Shown here one piece after another: positions 1 through 5,820 of a stretch of 5,820 bases of DNA. The translations under genes were made by a program, and so were the position numbers. This stretch comes from Rhodoferax sp. (GTDB lineage: Bacteria; Pseudomonadota; Gammaproteobacteria; Burkholderiales; Burkholderiaceae_C). Below the pieces are notes generated by a model. The model made no database searches, was not told the DNA's origin, and was given only the letters and a program-made list of their open reading frames with translations. The stretch spans positions 1-5,820 of the forward strand of contig JAQGMQ010000300.1 in the NCBI GenBank assembly GCA_028292305.1, read 5' to 3'. Every line of letters starts with the position of its first letter. The stretch's first letter is position 1.

Positions 1-2
1 GG

Positions 3-266
3 TTCTCCGAGGCCACGCTGCTGCTCAGCGTGGCCGCCGCCGACGCCGTGGCCGCGCCACGCCAGCCCGACGTGCCGCTCACGCCGCGCGAGACCGAGGT
101 GTTGTCGTGGCTGGCCAAGGGCAAGACCAACCGCGACATCGCCGAAATTTTGGGCATGAGCCCGCGCACGGTGAACAAACACCTGGAGCACATCTTCGAA
201 AAGCTGGGGGTGGAGACACGTTCGGCGGCCACGGCGATTGCGGGGCGGTTGCTGCCGCCGGGGTGA
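3..266 (+). CDS. LuxR-type HTH transcriptional regulator, C-terminal part (5' end outside window)
   Basis: Only the last 87 residues are visible. The open frame runs in from the left edge without a stop, so the GTG at position 30 is an internal valine and not a start. The visible part is a complete LuxR-type DNA-binding domain. It begins with LTPRETEVL, continues with GKTNRDIAEILGMSPRTVNK, which spans the scaffold and recognition helices, and ends with the HIFEKLGV dimerisation helix and a short tail. These are hallmark residues of the GerE/LuxR HTH family, which binds DNA as a dimer. The N-terminal sensory part (receiver, GAF, PAS or autoinducer domain) lies outside the window, so the signal is unknown. 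The gene converges on the minus-strand operon ending at 317, leaving a 50-bp gap. The domain call is secure; the subfamily is not. Confidence 0.9.
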   Translation, partial: FSEATLLLSVAAADAVAAPRQPDVPLTPRETEVLSWLAKGKTNRDIAEILGMSPRTVNKHLEHIFEKLGVETRSAATAIAGRLLPPG

Positions 267-290
267 GGCTGGCGCGGTGACGGCGCCGCC
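267..290. terminator. GC-rich hairpin between convergent genes, possible terminator
   Basis: An inverted repeat lies directly after the LuxR stop codon. GGC (267-269) and GGCGC (271-275) can pair with GCGCC (283-287) and GCC (288-290). This gives an 8-bp GC stem with one bulged T and a 7-nt loop, GGTGACG. Its place in the 50-bp gap between convergent genes fits a transcription stop, perhaps for both strands. No T-tract follows on either strand, so it is not a canonical intrinsic terminator, and short GC stems occur easily by chance at this base composition. Confidence 0.3.
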
Positions 291-316
291 CTGCAAAGCG
301 TTGACCTGGCCGCGGC

Positions 317-973
317 TCAATCTGCCGCCATGAACCAGGGCTGCTGGTGCCATGGGTGTGCGGCATCGGCGACCCAGGCTTCGACCTGTGCCTCGCTGAA
401 AGACACACCCAGGCTGTCGGCCCTGGCCCGCGCGACCCACTGCTGGCGCCCGCGCGCCCAGGCCGTGCCGTAGTCGAGCCACCCGTTGAAACAGTCCTGC
501 GCCCGCAGTGCGTTCTGCCCCAGCACATGCCATTGCGTGGCCTCGTCCAGCCAGCCCAGCAGCGCGGCGGCCCGCACTGAAAACGCCAGCCGTGCGCAGG
601 CAAATGCCATGGCGTCGCGCGGGTCGTCCTGCGGCCGCAAGGCATCCAGGTCGAACGTGTACCAGTGGGCACGCAGCCGCGTGGTCAGCGCCGCGCGGAT
701 CTGGGCATCGTCCATGTCACTGCGCAGGCCGAACATGTGCAGCAGCGGTGTGCGCAGCGCGCTTGGGTCCGCCATTGCGGACGGCCCGCCGGCGGGCCTG
801 GCGAACACCAGGGGCGCTCGCAAAAGCGCCACGGGATGGGCCAGCGCCAGCAGGGCGTTCTGCCGCGTGCCGAAGCCGTAGACCAATGCCGCGGGCCGGC
901 GCCTGCGACGCTGGAGCAAGTCGATGCAGCGGCCCAGCAGCCAGGCCAACAAGAAGATGCCGAGCCAGCTCAC
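317..973 (-). CDS. DUF1266 family protein with hydrophobic N-terminus
   Basis: The protein has 218 aa and unknown function; it is the last gene of the three-gene operon. I chose the GTG at 973 because it overlaps the upstream stop as GTGA and has GGAG 8 nt upstream. An upstream in-frame start at 1057 would lengthen the overlap by 84 bp. Residues 3-14 (WLGIFLLAWLLG) form a short hydrophobic helix followed by R15 and five arginines at 22-26, so a membrane anchor with a cytoplasmic C-terminus is plausible. A second, weaker hydrophobic stretch lies at about 39-58. Residues about 115-180 match what I know of DUF1266: D120, the GWLDE turn at 140-144, W148, Q159, F162, W165, Y168-G169, G175-R176 and W179. 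E. coli YbeR and YbeU belong to this family, whose function is unknown. The domain call rests on remembered motif spacing and not on a search. Confidence 0.75.
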   Translation of the reverse strand: MSWLGIFLLAWLLGRCIDLLQRRRRRPAALVYGFGTRQNALLALAHPVALLRAPLVFARPAGGPSAMADPSALRTPLLHMFGLRSDMDDAQIRAALTTRLRAHWYTFDLDALRPQDDPRDAMAFACARLAFSVRAAALLGWLDEATQWHVLGQNALRAQDCFNGWLDYGTAWARGRQQWVARARADSLGVSFSEAQVEAWVADAAHPWHQQPWFMAAD

Positions 974-2076
974 TGCGGTGGCTCCAGGGCGGCGGCCACG
1001 TGGCTGGCCAGCGCCAAGCCGCGCAACAGCGCAGGTTGCCGCGCCGCAACCAGCCACTGCACCAGCACCGAAGGCCGCGGCATGTCGCGCACCAGGGCTG
1101 GATACCAGTGCGCCGCCTGCAGCTGGTCGGCCGGATCGTCCAGTTGCGACACATGCCGCCAGCCGCCGGCCAGGCGCACCAGGCCCATCGCGGCGGCGTC
1201 GGGCGACGTGTGGTCATCGGTCGGCAGGAAATTCAGGAAGGCCTGCACCTCGGCCCCGTAACGCGCGATGGGCGGCCGGTTCTGTTTGCCCTTGATCTGG
1301 TCGATGGCCAGGCGCCCGTCGTCCAGCACGTTGGCGCTGATGGTGATGTGGGGCTGGTTCGACCCGGTGCGGTAGCTGAAAAGACGCAGCTTGCCGGCTT
1401 CGCAAGCATCGGCATAGTGCCCACCGTAGCCGCCTTGCAGGAGGCGCCGGTCGCTGAACTGGCCGAGGCAGTGCCGCATCGACTGGCTCTCGAAAGCCAT
1501 CTCCGCTCGCAGCGCGGGGCTATCGCGCAGCAGCTCCACAAAGCTGCCCTGCGCCGCGCTGGGGTGCCCTACCTGCTGCACCGCGGTGGGCTGGTGCTCG
1601 CGCCAACCGGTGGCCAAATCGCTTTCGATGGCCGCATGCTCCGCAGCCGACAAGGCCAGTGCCTGCGGACAATTCACCCGCATCAGCTTGCCTTCGAGTG
1701 CGGTACCCTGGCGCGAGCCCAGAAACTCCACCAGCCGCGACTCGAGCGCAAGCACCTCGGCCCCGGCAGGATCGACCCACCACAGCGATGCGGCGGGCGA
1801 GGGGTTTTTAAGCTTCTGGGCCACCCAGCCCGGCACGGGCGCCGGGCTGAACCATCTGGCCGCCTGCGCCAACGAGGTGATTGCCTGCAGCGCAGGTTCC
1901 GCCGCCTGCAGATTGCCGACGACATGCCGGTAGAAATGGTTGGCCAGCCATGCGGCCACCGCTTCGGGATCATTCCGCTCACGGCTGCGGCGACCAATGC
2001 CGGCGCTGATGGCCGGCGCGTTCAGTACATCGCGCGGCGCATAGGCGCTGCGGCTTTCGCTCATCGCGCTGGCCAT
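970..2076 (-). CDS. PcfJ-like domain protein
   Basis: This 368-aa soluble protein is the middle gene of the operon. ATG at 2076 follows the TPR-like gene's TGA by 2 nt. A second ATG at 2064 would remove four residues. Neither has a clear Shine-Dalgarno, which fits translational coupling. The centre matches the PcfJ-like family: SMRHCLGQF around 199-207 with R201, H202 and C203, a glycine/tyrosine-rich turn, RLFSYR, a beta segment ITISANV, and then IDQIKGKQNRPP at 258-269. The family pattern is MRHCVG, a short strand region and a QIKG..N..P motif. The family is named after PcfJ of the Enterococcus conjugative plasmid pCF10, and its biochemical role is not known to me. Residues 1 to about 190 are helical and unrecognised, and a 70-residue tail follows the domain. 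No conjugation genes lie nearby, so a role in conjugation should not be assumed. Confidence 0.72.
   Translation of the reverse strand: MASAMSESRSAYAPRDVLNAPAISAGIGRRSRERNDPEAVAAWLANHFYRHVVGNLQAAEPALQAITSLAQAARWFSPAPVPGWVAQKLKNPSPAASLWWVDPAGAEVLALESRLVEFLGSRQGTALEGKLMRVNCPQALALSAAEHAAIESDLATGWREHQPTAVQQVGHPSAAQGSFVELLRDSPALRAEMAFESQSMRHCLGQFSDRRLLQGGYGGHYADACEAGKLRLFSYRTGSNQPHITISANVLDDGRLAIDQIKGKQNRPPIARYGAEVQAFLNFLPTDDHTSPDAAAMGLVRLAGGWRHVSQLDDPADQLQAAHWYPALVRDMPRPSVLVQWLVAARQPALLRGLALASHVAAALEPPQ
974..985 (-). promoter_or_regulatory. Ribosome binding site that fixes the GTG start of the DUF1266 gene
   Basis: Read on the minus strand, GGAG (985-982) lies 8 nt before GTG (973-971). It is inside the last codons of the PcfJ-like gene, whose TGA (972-970) overlaps the GTG as GTGA. 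The match to the anti-Shine-Dalgarno sequence together with the stop/start overlap supports this start over the longer in-frame option at 1057, and it suggests translational coupling. Confidence 0.65.
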
Positions 2077-2078
2077 GT

Positions 2079-4340
2079 TCAGGTACCGAAGCGCCACCAC
2101 GGCCGGCCGGATCGCAGCGCCTGCTGGCAGCGCTTGATGCCCTTCTTGGCCTCGTCGTGCTGCATGCGGTCGTGCTCGCCGTCGCGCTGCTTCAAGGTCA
2201 ACGAGGACTGGTACCAATCGACCGCGGCCTGGCATTGCCCGGCGCGTTCCAGCACCAGCGCGACGACCCTGCTGAGCCCCTGTACACCGACCTCGCCCAG
2301 CCTGGGCAGCGCGGGTTGCAAGCGGGCCAGCGCGTCTTCCGGCTGGGAGTCGGCCAGGGTAACCAGGGTGATCACGAGCGAGTCCAGATAGGCATGCTCC
2401 GATTCGGCCTGCTCGTCCTCATCGAGCGTCTGCCACCATTCGTCCAGACGCTGCAGCCAGATGCTGATTTCGGGGTACCGGTCCAGGCGGCCCAGCGCTT
2501 GTGCGGCGTCATCGACGTAATCGCAGGGGGAATGCCGGCTGAAACCGTGGTCGCTGACAAAGTGCCAAAGCCGGTCCGCGGCGCGCACGAATTCGACGTC
2601 GTTGCCCGCCGATTGATAACACTGCCGCAGCCCGCTGTAATGCTCGGCAAAAGGGCTGGCGCCAATACCCCTGTGGTGCAGCGCGATGGCCTGGTCGTAG
2701 TCTTCCAGAGGCTGACGGTAGTGAATTGCCAGGTTGTTGCAGAGCATCGAATAACCGTGGATGTCGCCATCCTTGAAGAAGCCCTGCCCGGTGGCGAAAA
2801 AGGCTTCGTATTTCGCCAGCCCTCGTTCGTAGTAACGGGCCGCCAGTTGGTCCACCCGCGCGTCGGGCCAGGCTGTGCCCTCCGGCAGAGACTGGCGCAT
2901 GTGCTGGCCGAGATGGGCGGCGACGTTGTAGCACCAACCTGCCGACGCCGAGTCGACAAAAGGCATGTCGAGTGCCTTGGCGACGCCATACACCTGCATG
3001 CGGCAGCGCCACAACCGCTCGATGGCGTCGCTGCCCGTCAGGTCTGGCCATTGCATGGCCGCTTCGAGCAAAGGCAGCGCCTGGGCATAGTCCTGGTGTG
3101 CGTCCATGACCTGCAGCGCTGACACCAATCGGATGGCGGGGTGCCGGGGCGAACGTGATTCAGCCAGCGCCAGCTGACGCTGCACAAATGCCGATGGCTC
3201 TTCGCCCTGGCAAACCCATTGCGTCTGGTCGGCGCTGGCGGCGCAGGCCAGCACCAGCGGCCAATGGAAGTCCAGGTCAGTGGCATCGGCCATGCGCGCG
3301 GTGGCCAATTCACAGGCGGCGAACTTGGAGCCAGGGCGCTCGTTGAGCACACATTCGAACGCGAGGCGCGCTGCCTGCTCGGTGCGGCCGGCCTGCACCA
3401 GCCACGCCAGCACCAGCGCACTGAAGCCGTCGTCCTCGTCGTGCTGCAGGGAGAAGCGGCCCTGCACGGCCTTGGCCAGCGCCTGGTCCAGTTGGCCCTG
3501 CCGCTGATAGGCCAGGGCTTCCAGACGGGCCAGCCGCACTTCGACGTCGCGCCAACGCGCGGGCGACAGCGGCTTGGCGAGCTTGACCACGCAGGCGCGG
3601 GCGCCATTGACGACCGTGCCCATGAGGTCGGGCGCCACGGCCACCACCGACTGGCCAAGCTTCAACCAGTCTTCGTGGTCCACGTCCTGGTCGGGCGCGG
3701 CGCCAGCCAACGCATTGATGGCCACCCGCATCGAGAGCCGCGCGTGCTCGGGGTTGGGCTCGGCCGCATAACTCTCGGCCATGCGCAGCGCCAGCATGCT
3801 GTCGTCCCAGGCACGGTAGCGCGCCCGGTCTGCCTGGCCCACCCTGAGCTTGTGGCGGGCCGCAGCGCAACGTCGAACAGCGTTGTGGTCATCCGACCGC
3901 TGTGCCAGCCGGGCCAGGTGCGCCCAGGCGTCATCGGCAGTATCGGACGCGCCCTGCTCGGTGAGCAATTGCTCGGTGTGCGCCATGGCCTCGCCCAGCG
4001 CCGCGCCAGCCGTTGCGGTCTGCAGGACTTCTATCCGCCAGAAAGAAAGACTCACGCGCGCGCGAGGCAACTCATCGGCCGGCAGCGTGGTCGTCACTTG
4101 TGCGCCGTCGTCGCTCAAGACCCGTAGAGCCGCGTCGGCATCTCCGGCACGCAGCCACAGCCGGTGTAGCCGCCGCACCGCCAGCACCGTGTCGGCCTTG
4201 CAGGGCTGGCGGTGCAACAGGGCCAACAGGGCGGACTGGCGAAGGTCGTCGGCGACTTCCGCCTCCTTTTGGCGCTGTTCGGCATGTTCTGCCTCGTCGA
4301 GGTAGGCGTCCAACTGATGACCGCTGAGGAGTGGGTTCAT
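2079..4340 (-). CDS. Large TPR-like helical protein, first gene of the operon
   Basis: This 753-aa protein has no signal peptide or membrane segment. It is rich in Ala, Leu, Gln and acidic residues, as expected of a superhelical repeat protein. TPR-like helix pairs can be seen at about 275-330 (ALAYQRQGQLDQALAK and the next helix), 405-430 (YAQALPLLEAA), 533-566 (NNLAIHY at 535-541, then DYDQAIALHHRG, the clearest unit) and 693-720 (ERAGQCQAAVDWYQSSL, Y710). Such repeats usually bind peptides or partner proteins; no catalytic motif is evident. I chose ATG 4340. An in-frame TTG at 4391 would add 17 residues but has no ribosome binding site and lies inside the upstream inverted repeat. The ATG itself has only a weak AGG 12 nt upstream. 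The gene ends 2 nt before the PcfJ-like start. I do not recognise the family beyond the repeat fold. Confidence 0.8.
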   Translation of the reverse strand: MNPLLSGHQLDAYLDEAEHAEQRQKEAEVADDLRQSALLALLHRQPCKADTVLAVRRLHRLWLRAGDADAALRVLSDDGAQVTTTLPADELPRARVSLSFWRIEVLQTATAGAALGEAMAHTEQLLTEQGASDTADDAWAHLARLAQRSDDHNAVRRCAAARHKLRVGQADRARYRAWDDSMLALRMAESYAAEPNPEHARLSMRVAINALAGAAPDQDVDHEDWLKLGQSVVAVAPDLMGTVVNGARACVVKLAKPLSPARWRDVEVRLARLEALAYQRQGQLDQALAKAVQGRFSLQHDEDDGFSALVLAWLVQAGRTEQAARLAFECVLNERPGSKFAACELATARMADATDLDFHWPLVLACAASADQTQWVCQGEEPSAFVQRQLALAESRSPRHPAIRLVSALQVMDAHQDYAQALPLLEAAMQWPDLTGSDAIERLWRCRMQVYGVAKALDMPFVDSASAGWCYNVAAHLGQHMRQSLPEGTAWPDARVDQLAARYYERGLAKYEAFFATGQGFFKDGDIHGYSMLCNNLAIHYRQPLEDYDQAIALHHRGIGASPFAEHYSGLRQCYQSAGNDVEFVRAADRLWHFVSDHGFSRHSPCDYVDDAAQALGRLDRYPEISIWLQRLDEWWQTLDEDEQAESEHAYLDSLVITLVTLADSQPEDALARLQPALPRLGEVGVQGLSRVVALVLERAGQCQAAVDWYQSSLTLKQRDGEHDRMQHDEAKKGIKRCQQALRSGRPWWRFGT

Positions 4341-4483
4341 AAGCTTGTGGTGCCTGTTGGCCCACCTCAAAGCGAAAAGTTTACCAAGCAATCACAAACA
4401 ATAGATTGCATACGATAAATATTTGCTTTGACTTGTGCAGGCGCTGTGCGCTGACCATCAGGCCGACCGGCAGCCGCACGCGA
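4341..4483 (-). promoter_or_regulatory. Leader and promoter region of the three-gene operon
   Basis: This 143-bp gap separates the LysR gene's stop from the TPR-like gene's start, both on the minus strand. Bases about 4375-4430 are AT-rich, in contrast to the GC-rich surroundings, and contain AAATATTT and the GCAATC inverted repeat. This is where a promoter is expected. TATCGT and TATTGT on the minus strand are possible -10 elements, but I found no good TTGACA-like partner at 16-18 bp, so I do not assign a start point. The LysR-proximal part (4441-4483) is GC-rich and has no convincing terminator, so read-through from the LysR gene cannot be excluded. Confidence 0.4.
4388..4409. promoter_or_regulatory. 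Perfect inverted repeat GCAATC-N10-GATTGC, candidate operator of the TPR/PcfJ/DUF1266 operon
   Basis: GCAATC at 4388-4393 and GATTGC at 4404-4409 are perfect 6-bp arms. Their centres are 16 bp apart, about one and a half helical turns. The site lies 48-69 bp upstream of the ATG at 4340, inside the AT-rich part of the intergenic region (about 4375-4430). Size and position suit a dimeric repressor or activator. The binding protein is unknown. The arms do not resemble the dyads in front of the LysR gene. Confidence 0.4.
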
Positions 4484-5383
4484 TCACTCGTGCGCGCGGG
4501 ATCTCTTGGTGGCCAGCAGCGCCATCAGCTGCAACCGAATCACCGTGGTGATGTGTTCGCGCCGCCCGTGCTCCAGCATGCCGACCTGCCGGGTGGCGGG
4601 GCGGCCGGGCAGGGGCAACACACGCAGGGTCGGGTCGTTCACCCAGTCGGCGTTGCGCCAGTGCGGCACCAGCGTCACGCCGACGTTTTGCCGCACCAGG
4701 TCGACGATGCTCGACACCGAGCTCAGCTCCAGAAAATCCTGCGGCATCAGGCCCAGCTTGCGCAAGGTCTGCTCGATGCGAATGCCGGTCGGGGTGCGGC
4801 GGTCAAAACGCAGGAACGGGTTTTCGCGCAGCAGGTTCTTGATGTCGCTGTCGTGCGCGGCCACCAGCGAACTGGCCACCAGTGTCAGCGGCTCCACGTA
4901 GAGCGGCGTCCACAGCAGGCCCTGGCGTTCCATCGGATTGCCTTCGATCAGCACAGCCGCGTCCAGGTCGCCGCGCACCACGCTCTGGGCCAGGCCGCTC
5001 GAGTCCTGCACCAGCAGGCGCACGTTGAGACGCGGGAAGCGTGACTTCATGGCGACCACGGTGTTGGACAGCAGACCCATCGCCGACACCGTGGAGCCGA
5101 CTGTCACCGTGCCGGCGATGTCGCTGCCTTGTTCCAGCCCTTCGCGCATCTGCTCGTAGCTGGCGATGAGTTTTTCGGCATGGGCGATCAGCGCCCGGCC
5201 CGCCGCCGACAGCAACACGCCCCGGCCCGAGCGCTCGAACAGACTGGTCTTCAGCTCGGCCTCCAGCGCGCGCATCTGCAGGCCGACGGCTGCCTGCGTC
5301 AGGGCCACACGCTCGGAGGCGCCGGCAAACGAGCCCTCCTGGGCCACAACGAGAAAAGTGCGCAGAAACCGGATCGTGCTCAT
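4484..5383 (-). CDS. LysR-type transcriptional regulator
   Basis: At 299 aa this is a normal full-length LysR protein. ATG 5383 gives the typical N-terminus MSTIRFLRTFLVVAQEGSFA. An in-frame ATG at 5407 would add eight untypical residues and lacks a ribosome binding site; the chosen ATG also lacks a strong one. Residues 4-63 form the winged HTH, with the family signature at 15-63: EGSFAGASERVALTQAAV, LE.EL, LFERSGRG and LSAAGR. A linker helix follows (about 64-90), and then the two-lobed effector-binding domain, with TVTVGST at its first strand and SSIVDLVRQNVGVTLVP in the second half. These proteins bind as tetramers and respond to a small-molecule inducer. The gene is divergent from the hydrolase at 5552, so control of that gene and of itself is likely. 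The inducer cannot be told from the sequence. Confidence 0.93.
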   Translation of the reverse strand: MSTIRFLRTFLVVAQEGSFAGASERVALTQAAVGLQMRALEAELKTSLFERSGRGVLLSAAGRALIAHAEKLIASYEQMREGLEQGSDIAGTVTVGSTVSAMGLLSNTVVAMKSRFPRLNVRLLVQDSSGLAQSVVRGDLDAAVLIEGNPMERQGLLWTPLYVEPLTLVASSLVAAHDSDIKNLLRENPFLRFDRRTPTGIRIEQTLRKLGLMPQDFLELSSVSSIVDLVRQNVGVTLVPHWRNADWVNDPTLRVLPLPGRPATRQVGMLEHGRREHITTVIRLQLMALLATKRSRAHE

Positions 5384-5413
5384 GGGCCAGCGCCATGACA
5401 GGCGCATGAAAAA

Positions 5414-5430
5414 CTAAAGAATAACTTTAG
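5414..5430. promoter_or_regulatory. Perfect palindrome CTAAAG-N5-CTTTAG, candidate LysR operator
   Basis: CTAAAG (5414-5419) and CTTTAG (5425-5430) are perfect arms around AATAA. The site is 31 bp upstream of the LysR ATG and could overlap its promoter, since TATTCT on the minus strand inside the site is a possible -10. A regulator bound here would be well placed for autorepression while touching the divergent promoter. It is a clean dyad but does not follow the strict T-N11-A spacing of many LysR boxes. Confidence 0.45.
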
Positions 5431-5441
5431 CATTCCAAAAC

Positions 5442-5459
5442 AAAATATGGATATATTTT
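5442..5459. promoter_or_regulatory. Inverted repeat AAAATAT-GGAT-ATATTTT, second candidate site or promoter core
   Basis: There are perfect 7-bp arms at 5442-5448 and 5453-5459. Its centre is about 28 bp from the centre of the CTAAAG palindrome, towards the hydrolase. TATATT (5452-5457) matches a -10 hexamer at five of six positions on the plus strand, but no good -35 element precedes it, as is common at activator-dependent promoters. Arms made only of A and T can arise by chance. Confidence 0.35.
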
Positions 5460-5551
5460 TTAGATTGGATGGCCAACAATGCGCTGACGACGGGGTGACC
5501 GACCCTGTCCCGTACCGGTTGACCGTTGCTTCCACTTCAAGGTTTTTGTCC

Positions 5552-5820
5552 ATGTCCGCTCTGCCTTCCGTCCCTGAAACACCAGCCGTCGACATCAGCT
5601 TCGGCGAGATGCGCGCCGAAGCCATCTACGACCTGGGCCACAGCACCATCTTCGCGTCGCGCGCCGACCCCCGCTTTTCCTATTGCACGTACGCACCGCA
5701 CCGCTCGGGCAACGAGCGGCACCCCAAGGCGCTGGTGGTGGTGGTGCACGGTACGGGCCGGGCCTTCACCGAATACCGCGACGCGTTCGCCGAGTTCGCG
5801 CGCTGGAACGACTGCATCGT
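5552..5820 (+). CDS. Alpha/beta hydrolase, N-terminal part (3' end outside window)
   Basis: The frame is open from ATG 5552 to the right edge, giving 89 complete codons. The start is supported by AAGG 9 nt upstream and by the divergent promoter region. The N-terminus has no signal peptide, so the enzyme is probably cytoplasmic. Residues 59-69 read KALVVVVHGTG, a hydrophobic beta strand running into an HG motif, the usual oxyanion-hole strand of alpha/beta hydrolases. A helix follows, rich in F, Y, E and R (FTEYRDAFAEFARWND), and the next strand begins at CIV. The nucleophile, acid and histidine of the triad must lie beyond the window, so activity and substrate class (ester, amide or other) cannot be judged. 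Placement opposite a LysR gene suggests an inducible catabolic function. An upstream TTG at 5546 would add only two residues. Confidence 0.75.
   Translation, partial: MSALPSVPETPAVDISFGEMRAEAIYDLGHSTIFASRADPRFSYCTYAPHRSGNERHPKALVVVVHGTGRAFTEYRDAFAEFARWNDCI

Larger units (their letters stand above)
5384..5551. promoter_or_regulatory. Divergent LysR/hydrolase promoter region
   Basis: This 168-bp spacer separates two divergent genes. Its LysR-proximal half (about 5405-5470) is strongly AT-rich and holds both inverted repeats. The hydrolase-proximal half returns to GC-rich sequence and would be the 5' leader of the hydrolase transcript. AAGG at 5539-5542, 9 nt before ATG 5552, is the likely ribosome binding site. 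I see no riboswitch-like structure. Confidence 0.55.

Noticed and set aside
974..1057. Longer N-terminus for the DUF1266 protein from an upstream in-frame start
   Set aside because: It would overlap the PcfJ-like gene by almost 90 bp and adds a Gly/Ala/Arg-rich stretch. The GTG at 973 has GGAG at 8 nt and a GTGA overlap.
508..2391. A 627-codon open frame on the plus strand, antisense to the PcfJ-like gene and parts of both its neighbours
   Set aside because: It is long, but its product is rich in Arg, Ala, Gly and Pro with no recognisable domain. The minus-strand genes beneath it have family motifs, ribosome binding logic and tight junctions. Long antisense frames are common opposite high-GC genes.
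2157..3122. A 321-codon plus-strand open frame opposite the TPR-like gene
   Set aside because: It has no domain or promoter context and lies wholly inside the TPR-like gene, so it is a GC-driven shadow frame.
3219..4127. A 302-codon plus-strand open frame opposite the 5' half of the TPR-like gene
   Set aside because: Same reasoning: low-complexity product, no ribosome binding site of note, fully covered by a better-supported gene.
4341..4391. TTG start at 4391 adding 17 residues to the TPR-like protein
   Set aside because: It is a rare start codon with no ribosome binding site, set inside the inverted repeat and the AT-rich promoter region. ATG 4340 is more plausible.
4441..4451. Small GCGC-TGT-GCGC hairpin after the LysR gene as a terminator
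   Set aside because: The stem is only 4 bp with a 3-nt loop and no T-tract, so it is not distinguishable from chance at this GC content.
5493..5505. GGGT-N5-ACCC mini-hairpin in the hydrolase leader
   Set aside because: A 4-bp stem far from the ribosome binding site gives no support for an attenuator or riboswitch.

Overview
The window is GC-rich DNA with short AT-rich islands only at promoters. Codon use favours G or C in the third position, and the gene types (LuxR-type C-terminus, LysR regulator divergent from an alpha/beta hydrolase, PcfJ-like and DUF1266 proteins) suggest a betaproteobacterium of the Burkholderiales, perhaps Comamonadaceae. That placement is inferred from composition and protein style, not from a marker gene.

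Layout. Bases 3-266 (+) are the 3' end of a LuxR-type HTH regulator whose start lies outside the window. It converges on a three-gene block on the minus strand that fills 4340 down to 317. In transcription order the block holds a 753-aa helical, TPR-like protein (4340-2079), a 368-aa protein with a PcfJ-like domain (2076-970) and a 218-aa DUF1266 protein with a hydrophobic N-terminus (973-317). The genes are 2 nt apart and then overlap as GTGA, so they are very probably one translationally coupled operon. Its leader (4341-4483) is AT-rich and carries a perfect inverted repeat, GCAATC-N10-GATTGC. Upstream of that, also on the minus strand, is a full-length LysR-type regulator (5383-4484). It is divergent from an alpha/beta hydrolase gene that begins at 5552 (+) and runs off the right edge. 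The 168-bp divergent spacer holds two perfect inverted repeats about 28 bp apart, a plausible operator set for the LysR protein.

How the parts work together. The LysR/hydrolase pair has the classical arrangement of a LysR-type activator controlling a divergent catabolic gene; the inducer and substrate cannot be read from the window. The TPR-like/PcfJ-like/DUF1266 operon is the most interesting part. Two of its products carry domains of unknown function and the third looks like a protein-interaction scaffold, so the three may form a complex or pathway, possibly at the inner membrane. Nothing in the window links the operon to the LuxR or LysR genes. There is no RNA gene, mobile element, CRISPR array or gene-free stretch above 300 bp; the gaps are 267-316, 4341-4483 and 5384-5551.
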